Source: JBOEGW01 sp050633625
GTDB taxonomy: Bacteria > Pseudomonadota > Alphaproteobacteria > Rhodobacterales > Rhodobacteraceae
Assembly: GCA_050633625.1 (NCBI GenBank)
Contig: JBOEGW010000004.1
Location: forward strand, 186,001 to 250,000
DNA length: 64,000 bases
Direction of reading: 5' to 3'
Position numbers and translations under genes: made by a program. The notes below the pieces were generated by a model. The model had not been told where the DNA came from and did not search any database. It saw only the letters and a list, made by a program, of their open reading frames with translations. This document shows, piece by piece, positions 37,784 to 46,370 of this stretch (position 1 is the stretch's first letter; each line of letters starts with the position of its first letter).

Positions 37784-38393
37784 TCCATTGATCTTGGCGT
37801 TTGATACATCGGCCGCGCATTGCGCGGCCGCTTTGTTGTCGGGCGATGACATTTTGGCCTGTCGGTTTGAGGAAATGGCACGTGGCCAAGCTGAGCGTCT
37901 GTTTCCTTTGCTTGAAGACGTTTTGGCCCAGGGCGATGTGGCGTGGTCGGCGCTCGATGGGATCGGCGTTGGGGTTGGTCCGGGGAACTTTACAGGCATT
38001 CGGATCGGTGTCTCGGCGGCGCGTGGGCTGGCTTTGGGATTGGACATTCCCGCAGTCGGCATCTCGACTTTGGAGGCCTTTGCTTATGGCGCTGTGCGCC
38101 CGTGTTTATCGGTTTTGGAGGCGCGACGCGGCATGGTATTTGCGCAGTCATTTGACGTTGATGGCCCGCGCGAATGTCGCGTTTATGAAGCTGGTGAGAC
38201 CTTGCCAGAGACAGCGCGCGCGCCTGTACTTGCGGCTCAGGACTGGGCTGAAGTTATCGCGCGCATGGCGGCAAAACGCGTTGCGCTCGGTGGTGAGATC
38301 GCGGCCCCAGCGCCCATGTATGCGCGCGCAGCCGACGCAGCCCCGCCTCGCGATCCGGCCCCGGTGATCCTGCCCGGCGCACGGCCAAACTGA
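37773..38393 (+). CDS. tsaB: tRNA threonylcarbamoyladenosine biosynthesis protein TsaB
   Basis: A 206-residue ASKHA-fold protein; with TsaD and TsaE it makes t6A37 on ANN-decoding tRNAs. ILAFDTSAAHCAAAL at the start and VGPGNFTGIRIGVSAARGLAL (in part, about residues 66-85) are the TsaB signatures. It starts with TTG at 37773, overlapping nfuA; a second in-frame TTG at 37788 is possible. It is followed by rimI with a TGATG stop-start overlap. Confidence 0.92.
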   Translation: MPSDPLILAFDTSAAHCAAALLSGDDILACRFEEMARGQAERLFPLLEDVLAQGDVAWSALDGIGVGVGPGNFTGIRIGVSAARGLALGLDIPAVGISTLEAFAYGAVRPCLSVLEARRGMVFAQSFDVDGPRECRVYEAGETLPETARAPVLAAQDWAEVIARMAAKRVALGGEIAAPAPMYARAADAAPPRDPAPVILPGARPN

Positions 38394-38803
38394 TGGAGGC
38401 CACTGAATATGCACGTATTTATGAGGCGGCTTTCGTGGGCGGGCGCGGATGGAGCGCAGATGAGATTGCGCGGCTGATATCCGCCCCCGGCGGCTTTGTT
38501 GTGCACACCGATCATGGCTTCGCTATTGGGCGCAGCATTGCGGGTGAGGCCGAAGTTTTGACCCTGGCAGTGGACCCATCAAAACAGCGAAGGGGGCAGG
38601 GTCGGCGTTTGCTTGGCTTGTTTGAAGCAGCGGCACAAAACGCCGGAGCACGGGACTTGTTTTTGGAAGTGGCGGCGGATAATGCGCCCGCGCGCGGCCT
38701 ATATACGTCGCATGGGTGGCGCGATGTGGGCCGGCGTTCTGGCTATTATGCACGGCCGGATGGCGCGGTGGATGCGGTTTTGATGGGGAAAGTCTTGCCC
38801 TAG
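38393..38803 (+). CDS. rimI: ribosomal protein S18-alanine N-acetyltransferase (RimI-like)
   Basis: A 136-residue GNAT enzyme with EVLTLAVDPSKQRRGQGRRLLGLF (in part; acetyl-CoA loop RRGQGR around residue 66-71) and FLEVAADNAPARGLYTSHGW. Direct coupling to tsaB (TGATG) is the usual setting of rimI, which acetylates the N-terminal Ala of S18. Assignment as RimI rather than another GNAT rests partly on this neighbourhood. Confidence 0.87.
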   Translation: MEATEYARIYEAAFVGGRGWSADEIARLISAPGGFVVHTDHGFAIGRSIAGEAEVLTLAVDPSKQRRGQGRRLLGLFEAAAQNAGARDLFLEVAADNAPARGLYTSHGWRDVGRRSGYYARPDGAVDAVLMGKVLP

Positions 38804-38868
38804 GCGTGGGGGCGCTGGACGGTCTCGGGTTGCAGGCCTAGTGTGGGGACGACTCGAAGGAGAACCCC

Positions 38869-39669
38869 ATGACCAATGCCACCGCCCTTGCCGCCCAAAT
38901 CCGCGCACAAGCTGGGGAGGCTCCGATTGAAGTGGGGCTGATTCTGGGGTCGGGATTGGGGCATTTGGCGGATAGCATTGACGGCGTGTCGATCCCCTAT
39001 TCCGAACTGGAAGGGTTTCCGCAGCCCGGTGTTTCGGGCCATGTTGCCAAACTGGTCATTGGAAACTTCATGGGAACGCGGGTCGCCATTTTGGGCGGGC
39101 GCGCGCATTATTATGAGCATGGGGATGCGGCGGCAATGCGACTGCCGCTTGAGGTGCTCAAGGCGCTGGGCGCAGACCGTTTGATCCTGACAAATGCCGC
39201 CGGTTCCTGCCGCCCGGATGTGCCGCCGGGTGAGTTGATGTTGATCACGGATCACATAAATTTTGCCGGTGCAAATCCGTTGATTGGGGAGGCGACGGAT
39301 GCGCGTTTCGTCCCTCTGGCCGATGCTTACGATCCCGACATGCGGGCCGGTTTGGCGCGCGCCGCGAAGGAGGAGGGCGTCTATCTTAAGGATGGGGTTT
39401 ATGCGTGGTTTTCCGGACCTTCCTTTGAAACGCCCGCTGAAATCAATGCGATACGGGTGCTGGGCGCGCATGCGGTGGGCATGTCGACGGTGCCAGAGGT
39501 GATATTGGCACGGTTCTTGGGGATGCGCGCAGCGGCGGTCTCGACCATCACAAACATGGCGGCAGGCATGTCCGATGAGGCGTTGAGCCATGCACACACT
39601 AAGGCGATGGCGCCACTTGGAGCAGAGAAACTTGAGCGGATCTTGAGGCGGTATTTGACCAAGCTTTAA
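38869..39669 (+). CDS. punA: purine-nucleoside phosphorylase (trimeric type)
   Basis: A 266-residue phosphorylase releasing purine bases and (deoxy)ribose-1-phosphate. LILGSGLGHLAD (residues 24-35), GRAHYYEHG (phosphate/substrate loop), LTNAAGSCRPDVPPGE, YAWFSGPSFETPAEI and VGMSTVPEVILA are all PNP family 2 signatures, and SerGly-rich LGSGLG marks the trimeric class. AAGGAG lies upstream. Purine nucleosides released here link to the PfkB kinase and deoC further down. Confidence 0.95.
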   Translation: MTNATALAAQIRAQAGEAPIEVGLILGSGLGHLADSIDGVSIPYSELEGFPQPGVSGHVAKLVIGNFMGTRVAILGGRAHYYEHGDAAAMRLPLEVLKALGADRLILTNAAGSCRPDVPPGELMLITDHINFAGANPLIGEATDARFVPLADAYDPDMRAGLARAAKEEGVYLKDGVYAWFSGPSFETPAEINAIRVLGAHAVGMSTVPEVILARFLGMRAAAVSTITNMAAGMSDEALSHAHTKAMAPLGAEKLERILRRYLTKL

Positions 39670-39726
39670 CCCGCCCGCGTTACCCTGTGCTGGACATTTT
39701 GTCGCTCTCGTATCAAAGCTGAATAT

Positions 39727-40644
39727 ATGCAAATTTACCTCCCCATTGCCGAAGTTTCGGTCAACGCGTTCCTCTTGTTGGGGCTTGGCGGGATCGTGGG
39801 TGTTTTGTCGGGGATGTTTGGCGTGGGCGGCGGGTTTTTGATGACGCCGCTGTTGTTTTTCATCGGAATTCCGCCCGCCGTTGCCGTGGCGACTGAGGCG
39901 AACCAGATTGTTGCCTCCTCGTTTTCCGGTGTGCTTGCGCATCTCAAGCGAAAGACCGTCGATATCAAGATGGGGGTGGTGCTGCAAATCGGCGGGCTGA
40001 TTGGCGCGGCGCTTGGGATTCAGCTGTTTAACTATCTCAAAGACATCGGCCAGGTCGATCTGCTTGTGAAGCTTTGTTATGTGGTGTTCTTGTCGATTGT
40101 CGGTGGGTTGATGTTTGCCGAAAGTCTGAGGGCGATGCTGAGATCGCGTAAGCCCGGCGCAAAGCTGAGCACGCGGCGCAAGCACAATTGGGTTCATAAT
40201 CTTCCGTTCAAGATGAAGTTTCGCGCCTCCGGGCTTTATATTTCGGTGATTCCGCCGATTTTGGTTGGCGTTTTGGTTGGGGTTTTGGCGGCGATCATGG
40301 GGGTCGGTGGCGGGTTCATCATGGTGCCCGCGATGATCTATATCCTTGGAATGCCAACAAAAGTTGTGGTCGGGACATCGTTGTTTCAGATTATTTTGAC
40401 GACCGCCTTCACGACTGTCATGCACGCCACTACGAACCAAACTGTGGACATTGCCTTGGCGGTGTTGTTGCTGGTCGGAGGGGTGATCGGCGCGCAGATT
40501 GGCGCGCGGATCGGGGTGAAACTCAAGGCCGAACAGCTGCGGGTATTGTTGTCGTTGATGGTGCTGGCTGTGTGTTTCAAGCTCGGGTTGGATTTGTTGC
40601 TTGAACCAAACGAGCTGTATTCTCTTGGCGAAGCGGGGCACTAG
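39727..40644 (+). CDS. TauE/SafE family anion exporter
   Basis: A 305-residue inner-membrane protein with about eight hydrophobic segments and the duplicated family motif: GMFGVGGGFLMTPLLFF (residues 31-47) and AIMGVGGGFIMVPAMIY (about 193-209). TauE/SafE proteins export sulfite, sulfoacetate or similar organosulfur anions. It is followed one base after its stop by the TIGR02186 gene, a pairing conserved in the group. Confidence 0.92.
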   Translation: MQIYLPIAEVSVNAFLLLGLGGIVGVLSGMFGVGGGFLMTPLLFFIGIPPAVAVATEANQIVASSFSGVLAHLKRKTVDIKMGVVLQIGGLIGAALGIQLFNYLKDIGQVDLLVKLCYVVFLSIVGGLMFAESLRAMLRSRKPGAKLSTRRKHNWVHNLPFKMKFRASGLYISVIPPILVGVLVGVLAAIMGVGGGFIMVPAMIYILGMPTKVVVGTSLFQIILTTAFTTVMHATTNQTVDIALAVLLLVGGVIGAQIGARIGVKLKAEQLRVLLSLMVLAVCFKLGLDLLLEPNELYSLGEAGH

Positions 40645-40645
40645 G

Positions 40646-41404
40646 ATGCGGATCATTCTCGCCCTTTTGATGATGGTTGTTGCGGCGTTTCCCTTACGTG
40701 CTGAGGAGAGCATTGTTGCGGGACTGAGCCAGAACCGCGTGTCCATTACGGCGACGTTTGTCGGGTCAGAAATCCTGATATTTGGTGCTGTGAAGCGCGA
40801 AGTTGCGGTGCCTGAAGGCACTCTTGACGTTGTGGTTGTTGTTGAAGGGCCGGGCAGCGAAATCACAGTGCGCAAGAAGGACAAACGCGCAGGTATTTGG
40901 GTCAACACTGAGTCGGCGCAGCTGCGCGATGTCCCGTCCTTTTATGCGGTCGCGACCTCAGCGCCCTTTTCGGAAATCGTGCCAGAGGCGGTGGATGTAG
41001 CGGAAGGTATTTCGGTCAAGAATGTGATCGCGCTTGCGGATGATGCGGCGCAGGACGACGAAGATTTTCGGGATGCTGTTGTGCGTATTCGCTCGAATGC
41101 CGGGCTTTATGCGCTCAATGAGGGCGCGGTTACTATGCGTGAGGCGACCTTGTTTGAAACCCGTGTCGAACTGCCGTCAAACCTGACAGAAGGTGATTAC
41201 GATGCGCGGATTTACTTGATGCGCGGTGGCGAGGTTGTGACGCAATATGTGGCGCAGATTGATGTGCGCAAAGTGGGGTTGGAACGCTGGCTCTACTGGC
41301 TCGCGCATCAACACGCACTTGTCTATGCCTTCATGTCTCTGGCCATCGCGATTGGGGCGGGATGGGGCGCCTCGACAGCCTTTCGAATGATTTTGCGAAG
41401 CTAG
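40646..41404 (+). CDS. TIGR02186 family protein (TauE partner)
   Basis: The start was chosen at the ATG at 40646, one base after the TauE stop. The 252-residue product has a cleavable-looking signal peptide (MRIILALLMMVVAAFPLRA), a beta-rich periplasmic domain (residues 20-220) with VEGPGSEITVRKK, and a C-terminal membrane segment (about 228-248). This is the TIGR02186 layout. The family function is unknown; the fixed TauE pairing suggests an accessory part of the same exporter. Confidence 0.85.
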   Translation: MRIILALLMMVVAAFPLRAEESIVAGLSQNRVSITATFVGSEILIFGAVKREVAVPEGTLDVVVVVEGPGSEITVRKKDKRAGIWVNTESAQLRDVPSFYAVATSAPFSEIVPEAVDVAEGISVKNVIALADDAAQDDEDFRDAVVRIRSNAGLYALNEGAVTMREATLFETRVELPSNLTEGDYDARIYLMRGGEVVTQYVAQIDVRKVGLERWLYWLAHQHALVYAFMSLAIAIGAGWGASTAFRMILRS

Positions 41405-41409
41405 CACAG

Positions 41410-41817
41410 CTATTTATGCGGCCCATTGCAGCCTGTGTGATCCGCCAGAGCGCTCATTACGTTGCAATCATGATCCGCCCCGCCGTCACAGGATGCTGCG
41501 ATGCGAGACAGCTCTTGCGCAAGGCGCTTTAGGCTTTTGATCCTTGATTTGATTTGCGCAAGGTGAGTTTGAGCGATGCGATGTGTGCTGACGTGATCAT
41601 CTGGATCAAGCGAAATCAGCTCGGAAATGGCGTCGAGAGGCAAGCCTAAATCGCGGCCATGGCGAATGAAGGCGAGACGTTCCAGCCCGGCGCGATCATA
41701 GCGCCTTTGCCCTCCAGCAGTGCGCCCTTCGGGGGCGAGAAGGCCTTTTTCTTCGTAGAATCGTATGGTGGGAATTTTGACGCCAGTGGCCCGCGACAAT
41801 GCGCCGATTGTATACAT
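41410..41817 (-). CDS. MerR-family metal-responsive regulator (CadR/PbrR/ZntR-like)
   Basis: A 135-residue regulator. The MerR DNA-binding winged helix is at the N-terminus (MYTIGALSRATGVKIPTIRFYEEKGLL), followed by a long coiled-coil helix (about 80-115). The C-terminal metal loop SCDGGADHDCNVMSAL with another Cys in DHTGCN resembles Zn/Cd/Pb sensors. It is divergent from the CDF exporter gene, with a MerR-type operator between them. It should distort the long-spacer promoter into an active form on metal binding. Confidence 0.9.
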   Translation of the reverse strand: MYTIGALSRATGVKIPTIRFYEEKGLLAPEGRTAGGQRRYDRAGLERLAFIRHGRDLGLPLDAISELISLDPDDHVSTHRIAQTHLAQIKSRIKSLKRLAQELSRIAASCDGGADHDCNVMSALADHTGCNGPHK

Positions 41818-41827
41818 GATTTTCCCC

Positions 41828-41858
41828 TTGATGCTCTAGTGGCTAGAGGGATTATGAC
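41828..41858 (+). promoter_or_regulatory. MerR-type promoter/operator of the CDF exporter
   Basis: TTGATG (41828-41833) and TATGAC (41853-41858) are separated by 19 bases, the overlong spacer typical of MerR-controlled promoters. The spacer contains the perfect inverted repeat CTCTAGTGGCTAGAG (41834-41848). It lies 30 bases upstream of the exporter ATG. Confidence 0.85.
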
Positions 41859-41888
41859 GGGTGTGACCCAAATTTCAAGGAGCATATC

Positions 41889-42821
41889 ATGACACAGAAC
41901 CCAAAAGCGCATCACGGCCACCACCATCACCATGTGGACCCTGAGTCCGGGGATCGTGCGGTCTTGATTGCGATTGTCATCAATCTTGCTTTGACGGTGG
42001 CTCAGGTGATTGGCGGCATTCTGTCTGGTTCGGTCGCGTTGATCGCGGATGCTGTGCATAATTTGTCCGATGCCGCCTCGCTTGTGATCGCTTGGGCGGC
42101 GCGCAAAATAGCGCGTAGACCATCTGATGAGACCATGACGTTTGGCTACAGGCGGGCGGAATTGGTGGCGGCCCTTATCAACCTAACAACGCTTGTGGTG
42201 ATCGCAGTCTATCTTTTTTACGAAGCTGCGCAGCGGTTGATTTCTCCGACCGAGGTGACCGGATGGTTGATGATTGTGGTTGCCGGTGTCGCGCTTGTGG
42301 TGGACGGAGCAACGGCGTGGCTCACATGGCGCATGTCCAAAAACAGCGTCAATATTCGTGCGGCTTTTTTGCACAATGTCGCCGATGCGCTTGGCTCGGT
42401 TGTTGTCATTTTGGTGGGCGTTTTGATCGTGGCGTTTGGGTGGACCTGGGCGGACCCGGTGGCGACCGTGATGATGGCTTGCTACATTTTGTGGATGTCG
42501 GTGGGCGAAATGCGTGGCGTTATTCGCATGTTGATGTTGGGCACGCCACCGGGCGTTTCACCTCGCTTGGTGTTGGCCGCAATGCAGGATGAAAACGGGG
42601 TTTTGAGCGTACATCATCTGCATGTTTGGCAGCTCACGGAAACGACGAATTCGCTGGAAGCACATGTTGTTTTGGAGGCTGATGATTTTGGGCAGGCGGC
42701 GCAGATCAAGGCCGCGCTGCGTGCTCGCTTGGCAGATGAGTTTAATGTCACCCATGTCACGTTGGAGGTGGAAACCGCGCAAACGGCATGTCGTTCGGTG
42801 TCTCAGATTGGTGCTGATTAG
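41889..42821 (+). CDS. cation diffusion facilitator (Zn/Cd efflux, ZitB/CzcD-like)
   Basis: A 310-residue inner-membrane exporter with six membrane segments. The His-rich N-terminus HHGHHHHHVD (residues 9-18) and the transport-site pairs HNLSD (segment 2) and HNVAD (segment 5) fit Zn2+/Cd2+:H+ antiporters. The cytoplasmic C-terminal domain (about 215-310) has the metal-binding HHLHVWQL. AAGGAG lies 6 bases before the ATG. Expression is predicted from the MerR-type promoter. Confidence 0.94.
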   Translation: MTQNPKAHHGHHHHHVDPESGDRAVLIAIVINLALTVAQVIGGILSGSVALIADAVHNLSDAASLVIAWAARKIARRPSDETMTFGYRRAELVAALINLTTLVVIAVYLFYEAAQRLISPTEVTGWLMIVVAGVALVVDGATAWLTWRMSKNSVNIRAAFLHNVADALGSVVVILVGVLIVAFGWTWADPVATVMMACYILWMSVGEMRGVIRMLMLGTPPGVSPRLVLAAMQDENGVLSVHHLHVWQLTETTNSLEAHVVLEADDFGQAAQIKAALRARLADEFNVTHVTLEVETAQTACRSVSQIGAD

Positions 42822-42853
42822 GGGTGGACTGCCCCGCGCTCAATGCAACAAGA

Positions 42854-42910
42854 GGGGCGCCCACTTGCGTGGGCGTGGCCTCCGGCGGAGGTATTTTTGA
42901 ACCAAAGAAG
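42854..42910 (-). repeat. extragenic repeat element, copy C (type II)
   Basis: On the minus strand: CTTCTTTGGTTCAAAAATACCT, then stem CCTCC-GGC-GGAGG and stem GCCCAC-TTGC-GTGGGC (plus-strand orientation of the arms given). It lies between the converging ends of the CDF and WYL genes. Confidence 0.8.
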
Positions 42911-42923
42911 AGGGGCGGGAGTG

Positions 42924-43616
42924 TTAGGTGGAGGGCGGGCGGCGCGACTGGTAGGCATAAAAGTCGGATAGTGTTTTGCCGCGTTCCGGGCGGAAGGGAG
43001 CGCCGGTTTTGACAGTTTTGATCCGGTCGATGCGGAAGCTGCGAAAATCGGCTCTGAGGGTGCACCATGAAGCGAGGGTCCAAGTCTTGCCCCAGAAGTA
43101 CAGTCCAAGCGGGCGCACTTGGCGCGATGACATCTGCGCGTCCTTGTCTTGATACTCGAAGGTAATGAGACGACTGGCGTCGATGGCGGCCTCAAGGGTG
43201 TCCAGGAGAGCACGATCTTGGGGGGGTGGGCCGGTGCGATCGATGCTGTGGATCGGCACACGCGCTGCGCTGCTTTGTAGAGATTGGGGCAGGACGCTCT
43301 CGATTTTGACCCGCGCTTCTTCGGCGGCTTTGGCCAACTCGAGCCCGCCCCAGCTTCGCACCATGCGCACGCCAGCGACAAGCGCGGCGACTTCCGCTTT
43401 GGTGAACATCAATGGAGGCACATCATAGCCCGCGCGCATCACGTAGCCAACGCCGGCCTCACCCTCAATGGGCACGCCAGAGCCGATGAGGTCAGAGATG
43501 TCGCGGTAGATGGTTCGCTCGCTCACTTCGAGCGTTTCGGCAAGCTTTGCTGCCGTGGTGAGCCGACCGCCCCTGAGGAACTGAACGATCTGAAAGAGGC
43601 GGTCGGCGCGGCGCAT
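42924..43616 (-). CDS. WYL-domain transcriptional regulator (YafY-like)
   Basis: A 230-residue regulator: N-terminal HTH_11 domain (MRRADRLFQIVQFLRGGRLT, then LAETLEVSERTIYRDISDL), then a WYL domain (about 140-215) with LITFEYQDKD and RPLGLYFWGKTWTLASWC. WYL domains bind small ligands or nucleic acids. It starts in a TAATG overlap with the stop of the VOC gene, so the two are cotranscribed, and it may sense something linked to that protein. Confidence 0.9.
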   Translation of the reverse strand: MRRADRLFQIVQFLRGGRLTTAAKLAETLEVSERTIYRDISDLIGSGVPIEGEAGVGYVMRAGYDVPPLMFTKAEVAALVAGVRMVRSWGGLELAKAAEEARVKIESVLPQSLQSSAARVPIHSIDRTGPPPQDRALLDTLEAAIDASRLITFEYQDKDAQMSSRQVRPLGLYFWGKTWTLASWCTLRADFRSFRIDRIKTVKTGAPFRPERGKTLSDFYAYQSRRPPST

Positions 43617-43978
43617 TACATGGCCTTTGATTCGAAAAGACCGATCATGTTTCCATCCGGGTCGCTGGCTGTCACGAACCGACCCACGGGGAGCGTCCGT
43701 TCCTCCGATTGCACCTTTCCGCCCGCGGCTTCTAGCCGCTCAATGCTGGCTTCCAGCCCGTCTGAAACGGCCATGTGAATGAGGGCACCGGGGGCGGTTT
43801 CTCCTTCATATATAGTGACACCAACACCCGCCATCGAATCATTCAGGTTCGCCGTTGGTTTGGGGCCGCTCCTGTCAACGGTGGTCGATAGGCCAAATAC
43901 AGTGTCATAGAACTTTGCGGCGGTCTCGACGTTTGAAACCGGAATTGCCGTCCAAACAACAAGGGGTTGCGTAGTCAT
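43616..43978 (-). CDS. VOC family (glyoxalase/bleomycin-resistance fold) protein
   Basis: A 120-residue protein with the two beta-alpha-beta-beta-beta units of the VOC fold: VVWTAIPVSNVETAAKFYDTVFGL (in part) and IHMAVSDGLEASIERLEAAGGKV (in part), ending VTASDPDGNMIGLFES. The final Glu-type position suggests a metal site but the first His is absent (TAIPV), so metal dependence is unclear. The substrate is unknown. AAAGGAG is the ribosome site. Confidence 0.87.
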   Translation of the reverse strand: MTTQPLVVWTAIPVSNVETAAKFYDTVFGLSTTVDRSGPKPTANLNDSMAGVGVTIYEGETAPGALIHMAVSDGLEASIERLEAAGGKVQSEERTLPVGRFVTASDPDGNMIGLFESKAM

Positions 43979-44039
43979 ATCAGATCTCCTTTAACTGCTG
44001 ATGGAGCCTGTCTAACACCCCCCTCCTGACAGCATTCTG

Positions 44040-44804
44040 TCAGGAGTGTTCAGTGTCATAGAACCAAGTGAGGCCCTGTTCCGTGCTGGTGCGTGGATTG
44101 TACTCGCCAGACACCCAACCGCCATAGCTCGTTTCATCCAAGAGGCGGAAAAACTTGGGGTAATCGCATTCGCATCCATGCGGCTCGTGGCGTCCGGGGG
44201 CACCCGCGATTTGAATATGCACGGCACGGTGGCCATGAGTTTCCCATGTTTTCATCCCGTCGTGAGTGATCATCTGGGCGTGGTACATATCAAATTGCAG
44301 GCCAAGATTGGGGGCGTCTACCTCGTCGAGAATCTCGGCGGCTTGATCGAAGTCATTCAGGAAATATCCCGGCATGTCTTGGGCATTGATCGGTTCGATT
44401 GTCAGGCTCATTTTCGGGGCCGTGTCACAGGCCCATTTGAGGTTGTCGACAAAACAGCTGCGCGCCACCACGCCCTTGGACTTACCTGCCATGATATGCA
44501 TGTGCTGCGCGCCAAGCGCTTGTGCGTAGCGGGCAGCGCGTTTGAAATCGCGGCGAAATCGTTCGCTAAGGGAGGGCACCGCAGCAAAACCGCGCTCGCC
44601 TCCGGCCCAATTGGGCGGAGGGCAATTGATCAACACCATCGTCAAATCATGGCGCGACAATCGGGTCGTGATTTCGCCAGCTGCGTCATCATAGGGAAAC
44701 AGCGCTTCGACGCCCTTAAACCCAGCTTCGCTTGCCGCTTCGAACCGGTCCAGGAACGGTAATTCGCGAAACATCATCGAAATATTGGCGGCGAAACGGG
44801 GCAT
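44040..44804 (-). CDS. hyi: hydroxypyruvate isomerase family protein
   Basis: A 254-residue TIM-barrel protein of the AP-endonuclease 2 superfamily. FAANISMMFRELPFLDRFEAA at the start, VLINCPPPNWAGGERG, the metal residues in LTIEPINAQDMPGYFL and LGLQFDMYHAQM, and HIQIAGAPGRHEP match Hyi, which interconverts hydroxypyruvate and tartronate semialdehyde. 2-oxo-tetronate isomerase (OtnI) is a close alternative. It is followed on the same strand by no partner genes; a GntR regulator gene lies just upstream. Confidence 0.87.
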   Translation of the reverse strand: MPRFAANISMMFRELPFLDRFEAASEAGFKGVEALFPYDDAAGEITTRLSRHDLTMVLINCPPPNWAGGERGFAAVPSLSERFRRDFKRAARYAQALGAQHMHIMAGKSKGVVARSCFVDNLKWACDTAPKMSLTIEPINAQDMPGYFLNDFDQAAEILDEVDAPNLGLQFDMYHAQMITHDGMKTWETHGHRAVHIQIAGAPGRHEPHGCECDYPKFFRLLDETSYGGWVSGEYNPRTSTEQGLTWFYDTEHS

Positions 44805-44855
44805 GTCTCGGTGGTCCTTAAGTCCTGGGAATGTCGAGCGTCGGCGTCAACATGT

Positions 44856-45614
44856 CTACTTGCTTCCGGTGTCGTGGCGCAGCCGTTGGCGGGCGATATG
44901 TTCGTTTTTGGCGGCGGCGCGTTGATCGTCATAGGCTTGGCGCACGTAGTCCATATGTTGTTCAATCGCGGCGCGCGCCCGACCGGGATCGCGCGCTTGG
45001 ATGGCATCATTGATCGCGCGGTGTTGATCCAAAAGATCATGTCGCGATGTATTGGTTTCGAACATGACTTGGCGCGAATAAAACACGCCCTCCGCCAATA
45101 AATCGTACATTGAGCGCATCATATGCAGCAACAGCACGTTATGGCTGGCGTCCAAAATCGCCATGTGAAAGGCGGTGTCTAGGCGCGCTTCGTTCCCAAT
45201 ATCGGCGGTTTCCATGCGTTTCATCGCGGCGTCGATCACTGCCAAGTCAGTGTCAGACCCCAGCCGTGCCGCGCGTTCAGCGGCGAGTCCTTCCATGTCT
45301 CTACGAAAGGTAATCGCATCGAGCAGCGCTTCATCGTGGGAGGAAAACAACGTCACGAGCGCAGGGGAAAAGGCCGATCCCAGAACATCCGCGACAAAAA
45401 TGCCAGCCCCCGCACGCGCGGCGAGCAGGCCCTTGCCTTGCAGTTCGGAGATGGCTTCGCGCAAGGAAGGGCGGGACACGCCAAGACGTTCCGCAAGGTC
45501 GCGTTCCGGGGGCAGGCGTTCGCCGGGGCTAAGCACCCCCCGCAAAATCAAAAGCTCGATCTGGGTCACCACGGCGGCGGAGAGCTTTTCAGACTGGACC
45601 TTTTGAAATGGCAT
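44856..45614 (-). CDS. FadR-subfamily GntR regulator
   Basis: A 252-residue regulator with an N-terminal winged helix (GERLPPERDLAERLGVSRPS, residues 31-50; LREAISELQGKGLL) and a C-terminal all-helical FCD ligand domain with the metal-binding Asp/His set (DTAFHMAILDASHN and LLDQHRAINDAI). FCD regulators respond to carboxylates such as pyruvate, lactate or glycolate. It sits 51 bases upstream of hyi on the same strand and likely controls it, plausibly in response to glyoxylate- or glycolate-type acids. Confidence 0.88.
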   Translation of the reverse strand: MPFQKVQSEKLSAAVVTQIELLILRGVLSPGERLPPERDLAERLGVSRPSLREAISELQGKGLLAARAGAGIFVADVLGSAFSPALVTLFSSHDEALLDAITFRRDMEGLAAERAARLGSDTDLAVIDAAMKRMETADIGNEARLDTAFHMAILDASHNVLLLHMMRSMYDLLAEGVFYSRQVMFETNTSRHDLLDQHRAINDAIQARDPGRARAAIEQHMDYVRQAYDDQRAAAKNEHIARQRLRHDTGSK

Positions 45615-45680
45615 TCGAGACTTTCACAGGAAATGGCTTGATTGGTCAGAAGATATGACCAGCCAGCGCGCGGGGCAATG

Positions 45681-45709
45681 AAAAAGGCCGGACAATTGCC
45701 CGGCCTTTT
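45681..45709. terminator. bidirectional rho-independent terminator
   Basis: AAAAGGCCGG (45682-45691) pairs with the CCGGCCTTTT at 45700-45709 around an 8-base loop. It ends the OmpA lipoprotein gene on the minus strand. Confidence 0.87.
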
Positions 45710-45734
45710 GTAGGACTACGTTAAGTATTGCGGA

Positions 45735-46370
45735 TCAGTTCGGGATGATCACGATTTCGACGCGGCGGTTTTGTGCGCGCCCCTCTGGGGTGAGGTTTGA
45801 GGCGACAGGTTTGTCTTCGCCTTGGCCGATCGCGGAGACACGCGCGGAGGTGACGCCATTCGCCACCAAGACACTACGAACTGCGTTTGCGCGTTGAGTG
45901 GAGAGCGACAGGTTATAGGCGGCTTCTCCCACATTGTCGGTGTGGCCAAGCACTTGAACAACGGATTTCGGGTATTTGTTCAGGTGGCGCGCCAGTACGC
46001 CAAGATCGGAGGACAGTGCGGAGGAGAGTTGTGCGCTGTCGGTCGCGAACAAAATGTCTTGTGGCATGGTCACGATCAGCGAGGAGCCGGTGTTCACCAC
46101 TCCGATGCGACCATCCCCGAAGCCAGCGCGCAATTCGCCCGCTTGGCGATCAAGGCTCGTGCCGATCATCCCGCCTGCCACACCACCAAGCACCGCGCCG
46201 GCCGCCGCTTGGGCTGGACGTGAGGGGCCGGGCAAAGCCGCGCCAAGCAACCCGCCCGCGACAGCACCGGCAATAACGCCCGCTTCTTCGCGTTGGCCGA
46301 GGTCTGCACAGCCTGCCAAACCAAGTGTTGCGGCGAGTGGCAGCATAAATGCGGATTTCAGTCGATTCAT
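45735..46370 (-). CDS. OmpA-family lipoprotein (YiaD/Pal-like)
   Basis: A 211-residue outer-membrane lipoprotein. It has a signal peptide with lipobox LAGC (lipidated Cys21), a Gly/Ala-rich glycine-zipper segment (residues 31-76, VIAGAVAGGLLGAAL and AGGMIGTSLD) and a C-terminal OmpA domain with QVLGHTDNVGEAAYNLSLS and peptidoglycan-binding Asp/Arg in RAQNRRVEIVI. It ties the outer membrane to peptidoglycan. AAAGGAC precedes the start. Confidence 0.93.
   Translation of the reverse strand: MNRLKSAFMLPLAATLGLAGCADLGQREEAGVIAGAVAGGLLGAALPGPSRPAQAAAGAVLGGVAGGMIGTSLDRQAGELRAGFGDGRIGVVNTGSSLIVTMPQDILFATDSAQLSSALSSDLGVLARHLNKYPKSVVQVLGHTDNVGEAAYNLSLSTQRANAVRSVLVANGVTSARVSAIGQGEDKPVASNLTPEGRAQNRRVEIVIIPN

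Noticed and set aside
38800..40908. 702-codon open frame on the minus strand
   Set aside because: Antisense to punA and the TauE gene; composition (Gln/His/Arg/Pro rich) and lack of motifs mark it as a shadow.
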